A stretch of DNA of 64,000 nucleotides, taken from Mycteria americana. Lineage: Eukaryota; Chordata; Aves; Ciconiiformes; Ciconiidae. The stretch spans positions 81,823,062 through 81,887,061 of the forward strand of contig NC_134367.1 in assembly GCF_035582795.1 (NCBI RefSeq), given 5' to 3'. Shown here piece after piece: positions 13,421 through 26,817 of the stretch; position 1 is the first letter of the stretch; each line of letters opens with the position of its first letter. The translations under genes and the position numbers were made by a program. The notes beneath the pieces were generated by a model. It searched no databases, was not told where the DNA came from, and worked only from the letters and a program-made list of their open reading frames with translations.

Positions 13421-14100
13421 ACCTTTCTTTGCTGTTAAGTGGGGATTGCCTACTCTCACTTGCTAATCCTGTGCAGATCCAAGGACTGCTTTGACCCCTT
13501 TGCCATAGCTATGCTCAGGCAGCTTGTCCACTGTGAGTGCCAACCCTCTCCAAAATTGCCGTATTCCAGGAAGCAACCCCACTTTATTAAGAAGTGGCCC
13601 ACTTTCTTTGCTCCCAAGTATGCACCATTTTGCAGTTTTAAACACATTGTGTTTATCTGACACATGATCATATTGCTCCATATGACTGCTGTGTCCTCAA
13701 CCATTCTACTAATCTTTGTATGTAAATGTGTATTTAGAAGGCCATTTTTTTTTACCCCAAGATGAGCAGGATGAGGTTTGCATCTGGCTGCTGTCAAGCA
13801 CACTAGGAACAAACTCATTGAAAGATAATTACCCAGGGACAACTTCTCTTCAATACAGGCCAATGTAGAGCTATTAATCTATTTATCACATGATCTAGTG
13901 ATATTTTAAAGAACTTTACTCTTAATTAGTGTCCCATAACATGAATGCTGCATGAAATACATTGTATTTCTGTAGTTATCTTTAAAAGTTGAACTTTGAA
14001 CGGAGTTGGCAGTTATTCGACAAGATCAGCTTTCTTTGGTGTCATTAATCCCAAGGTATTTCCATCTTCTAATTCTTTATTGATTAAAATCTATATTATA

Positions 14101-14138
14101 TTATGTTATGTTATGTTATGTTATGTTATGTTATGTTA
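14101..14138. repeat. (TTATG)7 pentanucleotide microsatellite
   Basis: Seven perfect TTATG units flanked by TATATTATA-type DNA. Confidence 0.96.
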
Positions 14139-16078
14139 TATATAATCTATAAGCCTTATTTCCCCTCAGATAAAAGGTAGGCTAATTGCGCCACTGTTAC
14201 TTGGGTCATCCTACTTGCCCTCTTTGAATATCAGCAAGCCATTTGCATTCTATACAGCTGGAATATCCTTGGTACTCTGAGATGAATTGAAAATGAATGT
14301 CAATAAGCTGAAGATTTCCTCAGTCAATGGTTTCTGAACTTCTGGGTATAAGTTACTGAGCCCTGATGGTTTATAAATGATTATCACTAAAAGATGTTGC
14401 CTTGCTTTCCTTCCAGTAACCCAGTGTCTGAAAGGAGCTTCTATGATCTTCATAAAATAGAACTACATCAAGAAAAGAAAAAAAATACCTGTGAAATACC
14501 TATTTTTCCACATCCACAGAATCCTTTTTTGTAATCTCCATCCACTAATATTTATATCCCATCATTAGGATTTCTTTTGTTCCTACTGTAGTTAAAAATT
14601 TCCCATTCATTTTCTTCAGCAGATCCAGATAGGGATTTACCCAACTTTGGCTTTCCCTTATAAATTTTCTGCATTTCATCCCTTATCCTTTGTTATTGAT
14701 TTTATCTTTTTCATTACACTTTCTTATTTCTGCCTGCTGCTTTCAATATTTTGCCAATGCTTTGTTGTTTCTTCTTATAATAAGTGCACAGTTACAGTAA
14801 AATATCGCTTCTATCCAGAGAAAATATAAAAATGTACTGCATTTTTAGCATATCAACACTGTGATTGATAGACTCCCTAAAGGAAATCTAAGAAATCACA
14901 AACAGACTCTTCATTAGTCTGTGCAAAGCAGTCCTCTTTCCAAGAGGAAAGGAGGTCGATACCAACATGTCAATAACTTCCAATGCAGCGCCAGTCCAAA
15001 GCTGCAGGCTGCACCACTGCATTTACATGACTGCGTCACACTGGCAAGAGCATGCAGAGGAGGCATCAAAACCAGTTCAAGAAATCCCGGACAGAAATAT
15101 GGATGTGTGTGGCACATGGCAGGTGTGCAGTCACTGGCAGGACTGTCTTGGTACGCTGTAGTCATACCGCACGTGAGCAATGGTGCAACAGCTGGCCAGA
15201 GGCACTGCTCTGCTTGGGCTGATGGACATTGGGAACCCCCTGAGTGCAAAAAGGTGTGAGGGAGACAGCGCCTACAGCTGGTTTAGGGTACTGCCACTCC
15301 TTTTTCTCACCCCCAAGTAAATCTGCAGGTAGCCTTGGCTTCCCTGGATGATTCTGTGTGAAACGAGCATCAGAGCACATGTGGGTGTTACCTGTTTCTT
15401 AAACAAAGAGAGAAATCCAGGCATTTTGAGCCACTCACTAGGTAAAAGAAGTTCTTACTCTGCACTGAAGAAACAGTGTTCCTGGGAGAAATATCCTCCC
15501 CTACACTCAAGTAAGAACTCAACAACAAAAAGAAAACAGAATAAATATTTCTGATTTTCACCCATATACCTTAAAGTCATGAGTTTTTCAAACAGGATTT
15601 CAATATCTACTTGCAAATCAAATATTTCCCTCAATGAGAATTAATCTCTACACAGCACAAGGCCTGTCAGTCCTACCATAGGCCACTTTTTCCCCCCTCA
15701 CTTGGAACATGTAGGATGTCATTATTTCTTGTTCCAGTTTAGCTAGTGGGGAGCAGTGGGAGAAAAGTGAGAGGAGAAACATGTTGGGCTCTGATGCCAA
15801 ATCCCTGAGTCTGAGCTTCAAGGAAACAATGCCAAAATACGGATTAGACAATATAGGAGCCAAGACGCTGTACAGGAACTCATTGCCAAATTTTAAATGA
15901 AACTACTGCCCTTAGAGAGGAAACTATGAGATTTTAAGAAAAGTGACCATATCATTGTCCAGCACTAATGCCTCTCATAGCAAATAACTGCAACCGAACA
16001 TAGTATTATACGAAGCGTTGAAGCCAACTATTCTTGCAAATCAATGAGGAAAGAGCAAAAGTGGTATAATTGCTGCCA

Positions 16079-16112
16079 TATTATTATTATTATTGTTGTT
16101 ATTATTGTTATT
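16079..16112. repeat. (ATT)n trinucleotide microsatellite
   Basis: ATT repeats interrupted by GTT units. Confidence 0.9.
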
Positions 16113-17539
16113 GCATGATTTTCTATTCCTAATATTGCAGCCAGAGACAGTGAACTTCCTTTCACAGCAGATGATAGTCAAGAAAGCTGAACAAAACTCT
16201 GCAATTTCCATTCACCAGCATTCACACAATTTGCTTTGGTCCACATACCATGCAATCCCTGGTTTACCCAGAAATATCTTGTAGACAGAAGCTGTGCCTA
16301 AAAATAAGCCAGCAAAGGAACTAAACACAGTAATAAAGAGACTTTGTTGATATGTGTAACATTTTCAGAGAATTGCACAATATCGAGCAATAAACACTTT
16401 TCCAAGCTTTAACTACTCCATCATTGGTTGTGCTTTGCACTGCCTCTTCTGTTGTTGTTCATGTTTCTGTAACAGTACAGAGTCCTATTTGTGGACGCAT
16501 TCTATTTAGGCATCAGTACTCTGTTGAACAGTACCAGATTTTGTGGTCTTGCAAACCAGCTACTGGTTGGAGAAGAAGTGATACAGAGTCTGGAGATTTT
16601 TCGCAGTGTGGGAGTTATCAGGCTTTCTGGATCAGAGACTTGTGACAGCCATTCACATTTCTGTCAGTCACGAGGTACCTTAAACATTCACCTTGTGGCT
16701 GAATGCACTCTAAAGGGAAGATTGTTCTGTAAGCCAGCTCCTTGGACGGCCGATGGTGTACTGCGCTCAGGCTGGGAAACAACTGGCTAGACAGTATTTC
16801 AGAAAAGCTCCAGGGGCCAGACTTCTTGAAATGAATCAGAACATATTAAAGAAATACCTAGACTCTGCATCACTGTCTTAGGGTTTGGCTGCAAAAAGCT
16901 TTGTAGACTGACACAAGCTCACTCTGCCCACACTCCAGGCAAGCACAAACTCTTTCCACCCTAGTCAAAACCAAGGAAACTTTGTTCTAGCAGCCATGCA
17001 GCTGTATTAATGCTGCATGGATCCAAGGTGGTTTCTCCTGCATCTCTCAGCAGGACTTCTTAGCAAAGGCTCAGCACCCCTCTAGCCACAGCTTCCAGTT
17101 TGGAGCTGTCATGGGTCCAGCTACCTCACTGAACAAGCAGAGTATCACACAGCCATCGCACCATACAATAATGTATTCTGTATACTCTGTGTGCATGACA
17201 GATAGGCAAAAAACACTCAAAAGTCCATGGCCTGAGACCTCTCAGCAAAAAATATTGCTGTACAATTCATCAGAAACAATCCTGTTTCTAGAATTCATTC
17301 TAGTTAGACAAAAACAGGGGTCAAAATCTTCTAACGCTGGAAGTGAATTCTGCAGAGGAAGAGGCAACATGATTTAGCCTAGCAGTTTTTCAAGGACAGA
17401 ATAGCATTCTTCCTAAGAAAAACAACTGGTAAAGCCACAGGTGCCAGCCCCATGCCGGGACTGTGCCAGACTGCAGTTATTATATGCTCTTAATGAATGA
17501 TGCCACTGCTATATTAAATTGGCTTGTATAAACATAAGA

Positions 17540-17612
17540 ATATATTCTATCTATTTTCATAAATATATGTAATAATATAATATATCTCATATGTTATAAA
17601 CATATATTGACT
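17540..17612. repeat. AT-rich low-complexity tract
   Basis: Repeated ATATAT/TAATAT words immediately before the CR1 insertion at 17.69 kb. Confidence 0.75.
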
Positions 17613-17687
17613 TTATAGCAGTCAATGTATGACAGTCCTGTACTTAGCTCACCATTGGTGCTCTGTGCAAATTTGAGTATCACTGTT

Positions 17688-17815
17688 ATAGAATCATAGA
17701 ATAATAGAATTATTAAGGTTGGAAAAGACCTCTAAGATCATCTAGTCCAACCGTCAACCCAACACCTCCATGCCTACTAAACCATGTCCCGAAGTGCCAC
17801 GTCTACACATTTGTT
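17688..17815 (-). mobile_element. CR1 LINE 3' end (minus orientation)
   Basis: Begins with the reverse complement of the CR1 tail (atagaatcatagaataatag) and continues ttggaaaagacctctaagatcatctagtccaacc, which is the CR1 3' UTR read backwards. It is 5'-truncated and contains no reverse transcriptase. Confidence 0.9.
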
Positions 17816-17829
17816 GAAGCAAGATGCGT

Positions 17830-18215
17830 GGAAATTGGAGGAAGCCCAAAGAGGATGAGAGAAGGCTGAAAAACTTGGAGTGGCCACATTTAGAAAAGTC
17901 TGAGGGACACCAGGATGAGAGTCTTCAAATATGTGAAAGGCTGCCAATAAAGAAGAAGAGAATAACCTGCTCTCCTTATCCACAAGTCAGGAGCTCATTC
18001 AGACATTAGGAAAACTCTCTGACAGTCGTGACAGTGAAGCACCCAACTGGGTCTCCGGGAGTCATTTCAGGATCTGTGTCACTGAAGGTCTTAAAGAAGC
18101 AATTAGAAAATATCTCTCAGGAAGGGAGATATATCACATAGGTAGAGCTGATCGTGCCTTGGTGCAGTGCTACGGACTTGATGACCTCCGAAGGTGCCTT
18201 CCAGAACTATTTTTC
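17830..18215 (+). mobile_element. Older CR1-type LINE 3' fragment (plus orientation)
   Basis: Order of recognisable pieces: aacctgctctcc..., cattaggaaaactctctgacag, gtgaagcaccc, tctcaggaaggg, gtagagctgatcgtgcc, gacttgatgacctccgaaggtgccttcca. This matches the 3' end layout of an older CR1/L3-like family, more diverged than the adjacent element and in opposite orientation. Confidence 0.65.
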
Positions 18216-21200
18216 TGGGGTCCATGTTTTCAGTATTACCACCTGAATGAAAAGGCCTCACTCTCAAAAAAAAGCAAGAATTCTCCCTCTAAAGACCCAA
18301 AGACCAGTGCTAGCCAGCTCCAGCTTGTCAGTGGTAAAAGCTTCAGAATAAGGGCTGGTGCCTGCAGACTTCTGCAGGTTAAGTGCAAGTGTCTGGAGGG
18401 ATTAACTACTGCCCATTCCTGGTCTTCAGCCATCACCAATGTGCTGGAAATGCAACAGCAGACATGACAAAGAAGCAATTATCCCAACAAAATCAGTTAT
18501 TACCAGCGATTCATATGGTAATGATGGTGGTGAGGATGATGATGATACTGCTCAACTGTAGCAAGGATGTTTAATAACCAGTGTTTTCGGGGACAGATTA
18601 CAGGTTTAATCAAAATGAATAGTTTATCACAGATAATGAATTTTACAAGGAAATATGGTCCTAGGAAAATGCCTTGTTCTGAATGCCTGAAAATTACATT
18701 GATTTAAGTAGTGGGCTACCATATTTGCACTATTCATTTAGGAGAAGAGAGAATGTAGCATTTTTATGTAGATATTCTTTGCCATCCTTAAAAAATGGGT
18801 GTTAATGTCTCGATCATGGTAAGGAGACCCATTACAGAGTCCCACATGTTTATTGGTATCATTTTTATAAGCCCTAAAATTCTATTTTAGTCCCATTTAT
18901 ATCTTCTTTGTTTTGTCCCTGGCATAGAAAGAAAAAACTATCCATGTGCTATAAAGAAACCAAGATTTGTGAGCATCTTATGAAATTCATAAGCAACAAA
19001 GGTCCTAATTCAGGAGACTGTTGAGACTCCTGTTATTACAGTGGGACTTAAACACAAGCATAGATGAGAGGGAAGCTCTCTCAAACAAAGGATAAATGGA
19101 GAAGGTCTGGAACAATATATTACCACCAAAAAAAATGGTTAAGCATATTCGTTTCCCAGTCCTTTTTTCTAACAAAAAAAAAGGTTAGAAGCTTCATTTA
19201 TATGTTGTAGGGAGAGGCTAGGGAATAAAAAATGAGAAAAGGGTGTGATAAGGTAGAATTAAAGAGTTGCCCATTTTTTAAAAATGGATACATTTCAGAC
19301 CGAAGAGAACATTACTTTATTCCCCAAAAGAAGCAGATCTGGGCTACCAGTGTATCTCCTTTCCCATTCATTTAACTTTTCCTTGTATAGGTTGCATGAT
19401 GAATTCTCTATAAGATCGTTCCTGATACTGTTAGTGTCATTTTGCTATCATTGTTGATTTCAAACCAGGCTCTGCTTTACTTCACAAAGTGCCCTCCAAA
19501 CTCAAACAAGCTGCAGAAATGCTGAAATCAATACAAGCCTCTTGAAGGATAGATCTTTTGTAACACAAAGGAGAGAATGACTAATAGATTACTGAAGCCT
19601 TAACAAAACCTCAACAGATCCCCATATGGTGCATTGCAATTAAAAGAGTAGAGGATGGATTTATAATTTTTGGGGTGGAGAAAAGAAAAAGAAAAGAAAG
19701 AGTTTTGGACAAGAAAATGAGTGAGGTGGAGACAGAAGTGATGTGTGACCATACACAAAATAGAAACCCTTCTTTCTGAGCCTTTCATCTCCGGGTCACT
19801 GGTTCCAATCGAGCCCAGGTCGATAGCGAACAAAAATCATTTTAATCTGATGGCTGTTTGCTGACCTATGTGAAATGAACTGGTTGTGTCAGTCCACTTC
19901 CCAGCTGACAGCTCTCCCCATCATCAAGGCCATTGCTACAAGTGGCAGTAATTGGTACTTTTTTGAGGCCAGCTCAGCTAAAAGGCTGAAGAATGGAAAA
20001 AGCAGTAGGGCTGAACCACCTCCTCCTCTTGTTCAGCTGCTCCCTCCAGGTGAGTGCTGGGGGATGCGGGGGGAAGCTGGCACTGCTGTTGCCTGCACCA
20101 CATCTGCTCTTTGAACCAACAAAAGACTTCGGGGCAAAGGGGAGTCCTCTGAAGTGGTAAAGACCTCTTGCGAACACAGATTTCTTGGGGAGGATGTGGG
20201 GCAGTAAGGCCCCAGGCCTGCAGTGCATTGCAGGTGGATACCAATGGTTGTTGGTGGCCCCATGGGAGGGTGTCTGGGCAAGCATGGGACTCTGAAAGGA
20301 CCCGTCAGGCTACTGAGCCCAGTCCCTGGGGCCTGAGGGTCTATAGTTACAAATCCACCTGCAAAACAGGAGCAAGGAGGCCTAAGTCCAACTTCCACTG
20401 TTGTCAGTGGAAGGACATCTGGGCTTACTCACATGCAGGTACGTCCGAAGGACTTTAATAACATTTTCAGAGAATTTCAGTTTTTAATGAAACAAGCTCA
20501 TGTGAGGGGGAACCTGACAAAGTGAGCTGAATCTAAGATGTTAAAATATAATAAAGGAAGAAGTAAAAGATGAACTTCTAGAGGTTAATAAAAACTAATG
20601 CCCTGGAGAGGACAGTTTTAATCATGAATTTTATCAGTGTTTCTCTGAGCAGCTGATACCTCCCCTGTTATGAGGAGATAATGTATTATGAAGAGGATAT
20701 TATGAGGCGGACTTTCAATTACACTTTAAGCCACAGCCACCTTGTCTCCCTCAGATGCCTCCTGGGAACAGTGATTTTGCCATGGGACACCAGAGGTGCC
20801 AGGATGGTCTGGCTAACTGGGGCACCAACAGGTGCTCCAAAGTCTGCCCAGATGGTGCTGGGCAGTGACATTTTCTACAAGGTAAATCTGTGCCTGCCAC
20901 TGCAGACAAGAGGGAAAGCGGTGAAGGGTGTCAGAACTGCTGGCAAAGCTGTGAAACAAAGCCTCGCAAAGTGGGAAATCCACTGTGTGAGTACCTGTTT
21001 CCCCTTTCAGGGATACACACAGAAGTATAAGAGGGTGAGGTCCCATCAGGCAATCTCCCGGTGGAAGGATCCATGCTGCAAGTGGATTTCCTGACATCTG
21101 AATGAGCTGCTCCCAACATTGCACTTCACAAGCAGGCTGTGTGATATTACAGCTACGAGACATAGGTGCATGGGATAGGGACAAGGAAGAAAAGAAGCCT

Positions 21201-22439
21201 AAAGAGATTAGGAGGAACCTGGGTTTTGCAAGTCATGCCTTGTGCAACTAAGTCTTTGCCATACATGCTCCTCTCTCACATATCCACAAACGTCCTTTTC
21301 AGCACCCGCATCAAGCATCACTGTTACTTAGCAGACTGGGCGCTAGGGAAAGCAACACCTCAATTCTTAAAGCAGGGACAAGAAAAAGACATGATGCTCT
21401 CTCATGTGGTGCCCTTCTGAGCTCCCACCATTCCCTTTCCATCATCAGATAGACCGTGGCTAGAGGCAATCTCTGTGGAAGGCTGGCAGTGGTCCTCACC
21501 AGCACATGTACCCTCTACTCCATTTCTCTAGAGTTGGAGAGAAATAAGTGATGTGTCTGCATGGAAGAAATGCCTTTTCAGTTTTCTTTGGTGATCCCCC
21601 ATATTACTGTCAAGAAAAGAAAGTGCCTGGAAACTTTTAGCAGCTTCAGTCTGGACACTAATGAACGCAGACCGCTAGCAAAGCTGTCTGTGCACATTGA
21701 ATTCCCTTGTAGCTCAGAGTCTGAAGAGTGGGAATACTCAGGGTATCTCCAAAATCTAAAAGGGAGCTGTTGCCTTCCCGCTAGCTGAAATGATTTGGAA
21801 GGCCATAGGAAGAGGTAATGGTCTAACAGGCACCGGTCCCACCTCAGCCTGAGTCAGTCCTTCGGCAGGAGAATGAAGAGCAAGCACTTAGAGGACTGCA
21901 AGTGAGAGATGTGTGTTATGACAACTGAGCTAGCTGGGCTTTGGCTGGAATCTTGTACTCCCTAGGATTCTTTCCCTGTTTAATCCAAGTTAAGCTCCCT
22001 TTGCTCAGAGGTTTGCCAGTAAGGTAGGTGCAAGGTGAATCTTGCTGCCATGGTAAAGAGCTGGGGTGAATGTCCTGCCACCGGCAAGGAAGAGAAAGGG
22101 CAGAGCTGGGAGCTGGAAGGGAGAGTTTGTGGGATAAGCCCATCTCCACAGTATGCTGTGGGATATAAGGTTTGTGATTCACAGAAGGGTGAGCAATTAT
22201 ATTAAGAGGAATGTCATTCATATAGCATCAATTGTTAAACTAAAACGTACATGTACGATAGCCCTCATCTCTTAGAATACAAACCAGAAAAAAATGTTCA
22301 GGGGCAGGTAGAAACATCATCCAGAGGTGAATTGCACCTGTGAGGTCTCTGACCGTCCTCTGAATAATTTGGTCTTTTCAGAGACTAGATCAGTATCAGA
22401 ATAAATAGGCTGCAAATGGAAGAAAGCCATTTCAGTTGG
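18216..22439. other. Intergenic, no gene recognised
   Basis: Mixed composition, no CR1 tail. 19.9-20.4 kb is more GC rich with overlapping chance frames on both strands. Confidence 0.6.
18990..19080. repeat. Possible ancient repeat fragment
   Basis: ggtcctaattcaggagactg, ttattacagtgggacttaaacacaagc resembles the same old repeat group ('tcaatgggacttaagcac'). Confidence 0.4.
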
Positions 22440-22700
22440 AAACAGAGAAATGTCCAGAGTGGCTCAGACCTCTGGTCCATTTAATTCAGTACCCCAGTGA
22501 AGCCACCAGCACATGCTTGTTCAGAAGCTGTTACGCCCCTGTAATAGACAGTTCTGTGAGGATATACCTCTTTTGAGCTGTTTCTGTCTAAATACTGCAA
22601 TATTGTCACCTCCTCAGAATTTGAGTGAGCCTCAGTGAATATTCATAACTTCTAAGCTATGGGATTTAGGGGATTGGAGTTTTGCAGTAATTGGGAATTA
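22440..22700. repeat. Ancient amniote interspersed repeat fragment
   Basis: gtggctcagacctctggtccatttaattcagtacccc, then gcacatgcttgttcagaag, gtaatagacagttctgtgagg. This is the diverged order of an old CR1-like or SINE family ('..ggtccatctagtccagtatcc..'). Confidence 0.5.
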
Positions 22701-24934
22701 CATGAGACCACCTAGTTCATTAAAGCAAAATGAAAGACAGAGTCAAAGCCAGGCCTGCAAAGGTAAACAGTGCATGAATTCACTACCTCCGTATTTAAAG
22801 CCTTCAAAGCCTTTCAGTTAAAATCCTTTTCCGCTCTGGATCTCAGCATGAGTCTGGCTGCGGGGAGGTTTTGTGTGGTGGCCTGTCAGCTTCCATCTCC
22901 AACACAGTGAAATTCAACTAATTGTAAGTGCACATTGCTCCAGGCGTACACTGCACACTGCCACTCGGGCCATGCACACGCACCGTGACCCCATCCACCT
23001 ACTGTAAAATACGGTATTCTCTCCACACACACACACTTTTCTTTTTTGTTACTTGCAATCACCGAAAAGATGACAGGCCAGAGCAAGGAGCAGAGATCCC
23101 CATTGTGTTTCTGCAGAAATCGGTGTGGAGGGATTTAGTCCCACGACTGCGTGTGTGCCAAGAATTGCTGCAATCATTGGATTGTGCCTCCATTAATGAA
23201 AAAGGGTTGGCCAGAGAGCACAGTGTGGGGCTGCGTCTGCCTTCGAACTTTGATGTTACCTGCTGAAGCTGACCTCACTGCCATGTCAGGCTCTCTGCAT
23301 TGCAGCTGAGGATCAGAAAGCATCAAGAGGAAAAAAGGAATAGAAAAATGGGAAATACCTCACAGTTGAAGACCCTCTGTGACTCAAAATAGCCTCTGTT
23401 AGTGCTAATCCTCAGTTGCTTGTGAGGTTCTGCAAGGTCAGGCCTAATTTGCTCCCTATGCAAAACTGTTTCAGTCCTGAGCTTTCATGGCAGTAGTATA
23501 GTCACAGATTACTAGCAAACTGTCCCCAGCAGGCTTTTTTTCAGCATATTCTCATTCTTCAGAATTTGCCACCTGAACTTTACAGAACTCATCTGAGTTT
23601 GTTTCTGTTTCTGGTTTCGATAGGCCAGGCTTTACTTCCATCAAAGTAGGGTTTGTTTTCTTACTCCTTAAACTAGAATCTTTTTCAACTTAATTTTGGC
23701 TATCAGCTTGACCATCACAGATTATGAGTGATGTACTGCTTGCATGAATGCCATCATCTTCAACTGGACTCACTTCTGGAGGGACAACGTAGGAGTATAG
23801 TTACCTTCCTCCCCAACAAATTTCCTAACTCACCAGCTGAGAGCATCATTTGCATCACTTTTGCTGCTGCCAGTTGATCAGCAAACTATAATGGCTGCAA
23901 ATCATACATTTCATCCTTCTATGCTCACTTTTTTTGTCTGTCTTTGTGCACTCAGTGAGGTAAGCAGCCACCTGCTCCACCACACCGAGCATCCTTTGTA
24001 AGAGCCTCGATGCTCTTGGGGTGGAGTAAGCATGATCCAGACACACCGAGAGATCAGCCCCGTCAGGGCACGCAGGCAGAGCATAGGTGTCTCCAAAGTT
24101 CAATGAGCTTGGCCTGGAGGCAAGTGCCTGCCCCGAGGACCGTAAAGCTCCTGCATCAATGGGGGAATTTCAGGGAACTTTGTGATCCAAAGCTCAGAAG
24201 TTGAATGATGCTAGGTGCCTCCCCAGCAATAGGGAACTGGGTTTCTGAATTAATCTCTTTGTGCCTCAGTCTTGTTTAGCTCTTGTATAAGGTTCTGGAA
24301 GAGGTCGTTTCAATCCCGCCCTATGCCTTTATTGTGTGTTAGTACCTGATCCTTCACTGGTGACTCAAGGTGCTATAGTTGAATGAGTCATGTAAATAAG
24401 ATGAATATTTGATTAGTTGTTAGCACACCTTTCAGGCTGATCCTCATAAAGTTAAGTTCTGTTCTGAGCAACCTTCCTGATGTGACTAGCTTCATTTTCA
24501 TTACTCTACTGCAGAAGTGTTTCTTGTCCTTCAGATCACCTGCTAACTCTGCTCTCATGTTCAGTCGACCTGTGACACTCTATAATTCAATGCTGCTTCA
24601 GTGACAATAACATTGAAATTCAACCACACAAGATCAACAATTTAAATAAATAGTTCTGACTGCTCTCAAAGAACTCATAATCCAAAAGGCTTTCACTGCC
24701 ACTCACCACTGAACCTCCCCACTTATGCTCACCTAATTATGCAACACTTTTCTTCCCAAGCCTCTGCACCTGAAGTGCTGATTATACTGTACTTGGAGTG
24801 CTATGTGCTCTCTGAAGGGCTGTTTGCAGTCTCTGTGAGGTTGCCACTTGGCTCCTGATAGAAGTGATCCCATTGCTATTTCTATTTTGTTGTGGAGGCA
24901 ATAATTGAAGTACTAATGTTCAGGGATGCATCCA

Positions 24935-25100
24935 CAGCACCACAAGAAGTAGAAGTGCGACAATTCCCTTTTTGGAGATGGGGACATTGGAGCAAAGCAG
25001 TTAGCCCAAAATCTTGTCCTCATTTCTGGGCAGTGTGAGAACTACGATCCAGGAGTGCCAGACTCCTCTCCTGACTGTGAGAGCATCCTTCTCCGAAAAT
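24935..25100. repeat. MIR/CORE-SINE-like fragment
   Basis: ggagatggggacattggagcaaagcag, then gcagtgtgagaactacgatccaggagtgccagactcctctcctgac. Layout matches the MIR core ('gatggggaaactgaggcacagag .. tcctgactcc'), heavily diverged. Confidence 0.5.
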
Positions 25101-25284
25101 GAACACTAGGCAGGGGAACCCTGAGGAAGATAATAGCTGCCGCTAGCTGCCTCAGGAATTAATTTGTTAGAGATAAGACAGTCTCAAAAATATTTGAAGG
25201 AAAAATTCAGTTTCATTAAAAAAAAATCTTAGAGGAGTTAATAGAAAGAATCAGAATATGGTGATGTGTGAGGTGTATCTGTGC

Positions 25285-25350
25285 GTGTCTGGAGATAGAT
25301 ATAGACATGGATACAGATACAGATATAGATGTAGATAAATATATATATAG
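25285..25350. repeat. (GATATA)n-like imperfect repeat
   Basis: Runs of tagatatagacatggatacagata and similar words, ending in (AT)n. Confidence 0.85.
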
Positions 25351-26796
25351 TCTCTCCCTAACTGAAGTATTCTCATCAGTTTTATTGCTTCATTTCTTTA
25401 TTTCTAGGTGTTTTAATAAAGAATTTTTTTAAAAAGAGGTCATTCCAAATACTAGAGTCAAGCAGGACCTTTTCTTGGACCTTTTGATGTTGCTTCAGAG
25501 TGCACTAGGTTTTTCTAATAGAGCAAAGACAGCCTCTGCACATACAGCCAGAACAAACCAGTGTGCCGGTGAAGTTTTGGTTTGGGGACTTAAATGCTAA
25601 GGACCTATGGCTTTTTACTGGTCTTCTGCATGACATGAATTTGATCCATAACACTTCACAAGGTAAAAAGTGGTACCATAGCAAACTGGAGGCACAAGCA
25701 TACCTCTTCTCACTTGGCCTTAACCGTCTTGCCCATTTGAACTCACATTTCTGAGAAGAGATTACAATTAGGAAGAAGCAGATTAGATAGAATTGAGTGG
25801 CTCAGCTGATCCTGACATGTATTCTGATAGGTTTTGTGTTTCTGGAAGTAGCTATTCAGAGAGTTAGGGCTCCTTCCTTTAATGGAGACTCTAGGTCTAC
25901 TGTATCAGATGGGTTGTCTCAGAGCACCTCACCCACCTTGTGGGCAGAGAGCCAGTCTCTAACACCAAAGTGCAGAGGGAAATGTAGGAGGCACAGCCCA
26001 AAGGAATGAAAAAGATAAATAGTGTGTCCTCACATGTCCTTCCTTATGCAGGGACTTGAGAAGGGCCAGACCCACCGTTATCACAGATTTCTCAGGGTCC
26101 CGACTCCCATCTCCTGCCTTCACACTGATTTCTGCAAAAGAACATTAAATTTACCAGCCAGGAAACTCTCAGAGGACGGCTTCTTCTGGCAGCTGAGCCA
26201 GTGCTGGGGAGCAAATGGCTTCCCACACTTTGAATTCACAGATCATCTGCCTATGGTCAAGCCTGGATTTTTCCTTGAGCATTCTGGATATGAAGGCAAA
26301 GCATTTTCTCCCAGCAGGGCAAATTCGCTTGCCTGTTCTCCCCTGCAGTTGCCCTATGGTTTCTCTGAGAAGCCAGAAATGCCTAGAGAGATTGCTAGTA
26401 TGGTTGATTTTTGGCATGTTGACAGTAAGTAGTAGTCATTAGTAAGCAAATGCTGAATTCCCCATGTTGCATCCTTCTCTTGCAGCTTAAAGACATTATT
26501 CATCTCTCTACTTTCTTTCCTGCCATGCTGCTTCTAAGATAACTATACGCTACCAAACTCACAATTATTCTACCACTCTCCTATTCCTAATCTTAATAAG
26601 CAGTAACGGCTGAGGTGTAGGGATTATTTTTGAAGAGTTACTGACAAATCATGAGGAGCTGTTCATTTGAGGTGCAGCAGAAAATCGTTAACCTTCAGCT
26701 AGTCATTAATCCCCAGGAAATGTCCACCCTGCAGCCATTACTGCTCTTAGAATGAAAAGTGTTATATAAGAGCAGAGTATTATTATGAGGTGAGAA

Positions 26797-26817
26797 GGGG
26801 GGGGGGGGGGGGGGGGG
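26797..26817. repeat. Poly(G) tract, 21 bases
   Basis: Uninterrupted G21 in otherwise AT-rich intergenic DNA. Confidence 0.9.

Larger units (their letters stand above)
13421..17687. other. Intergenic, no gene recognised
   Basis: Apart from the listed microsatellites nothing was identified. Open frames at 13456-13863 and 14914-15259 are short and unlike known proteins. Confidence 0.6.
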
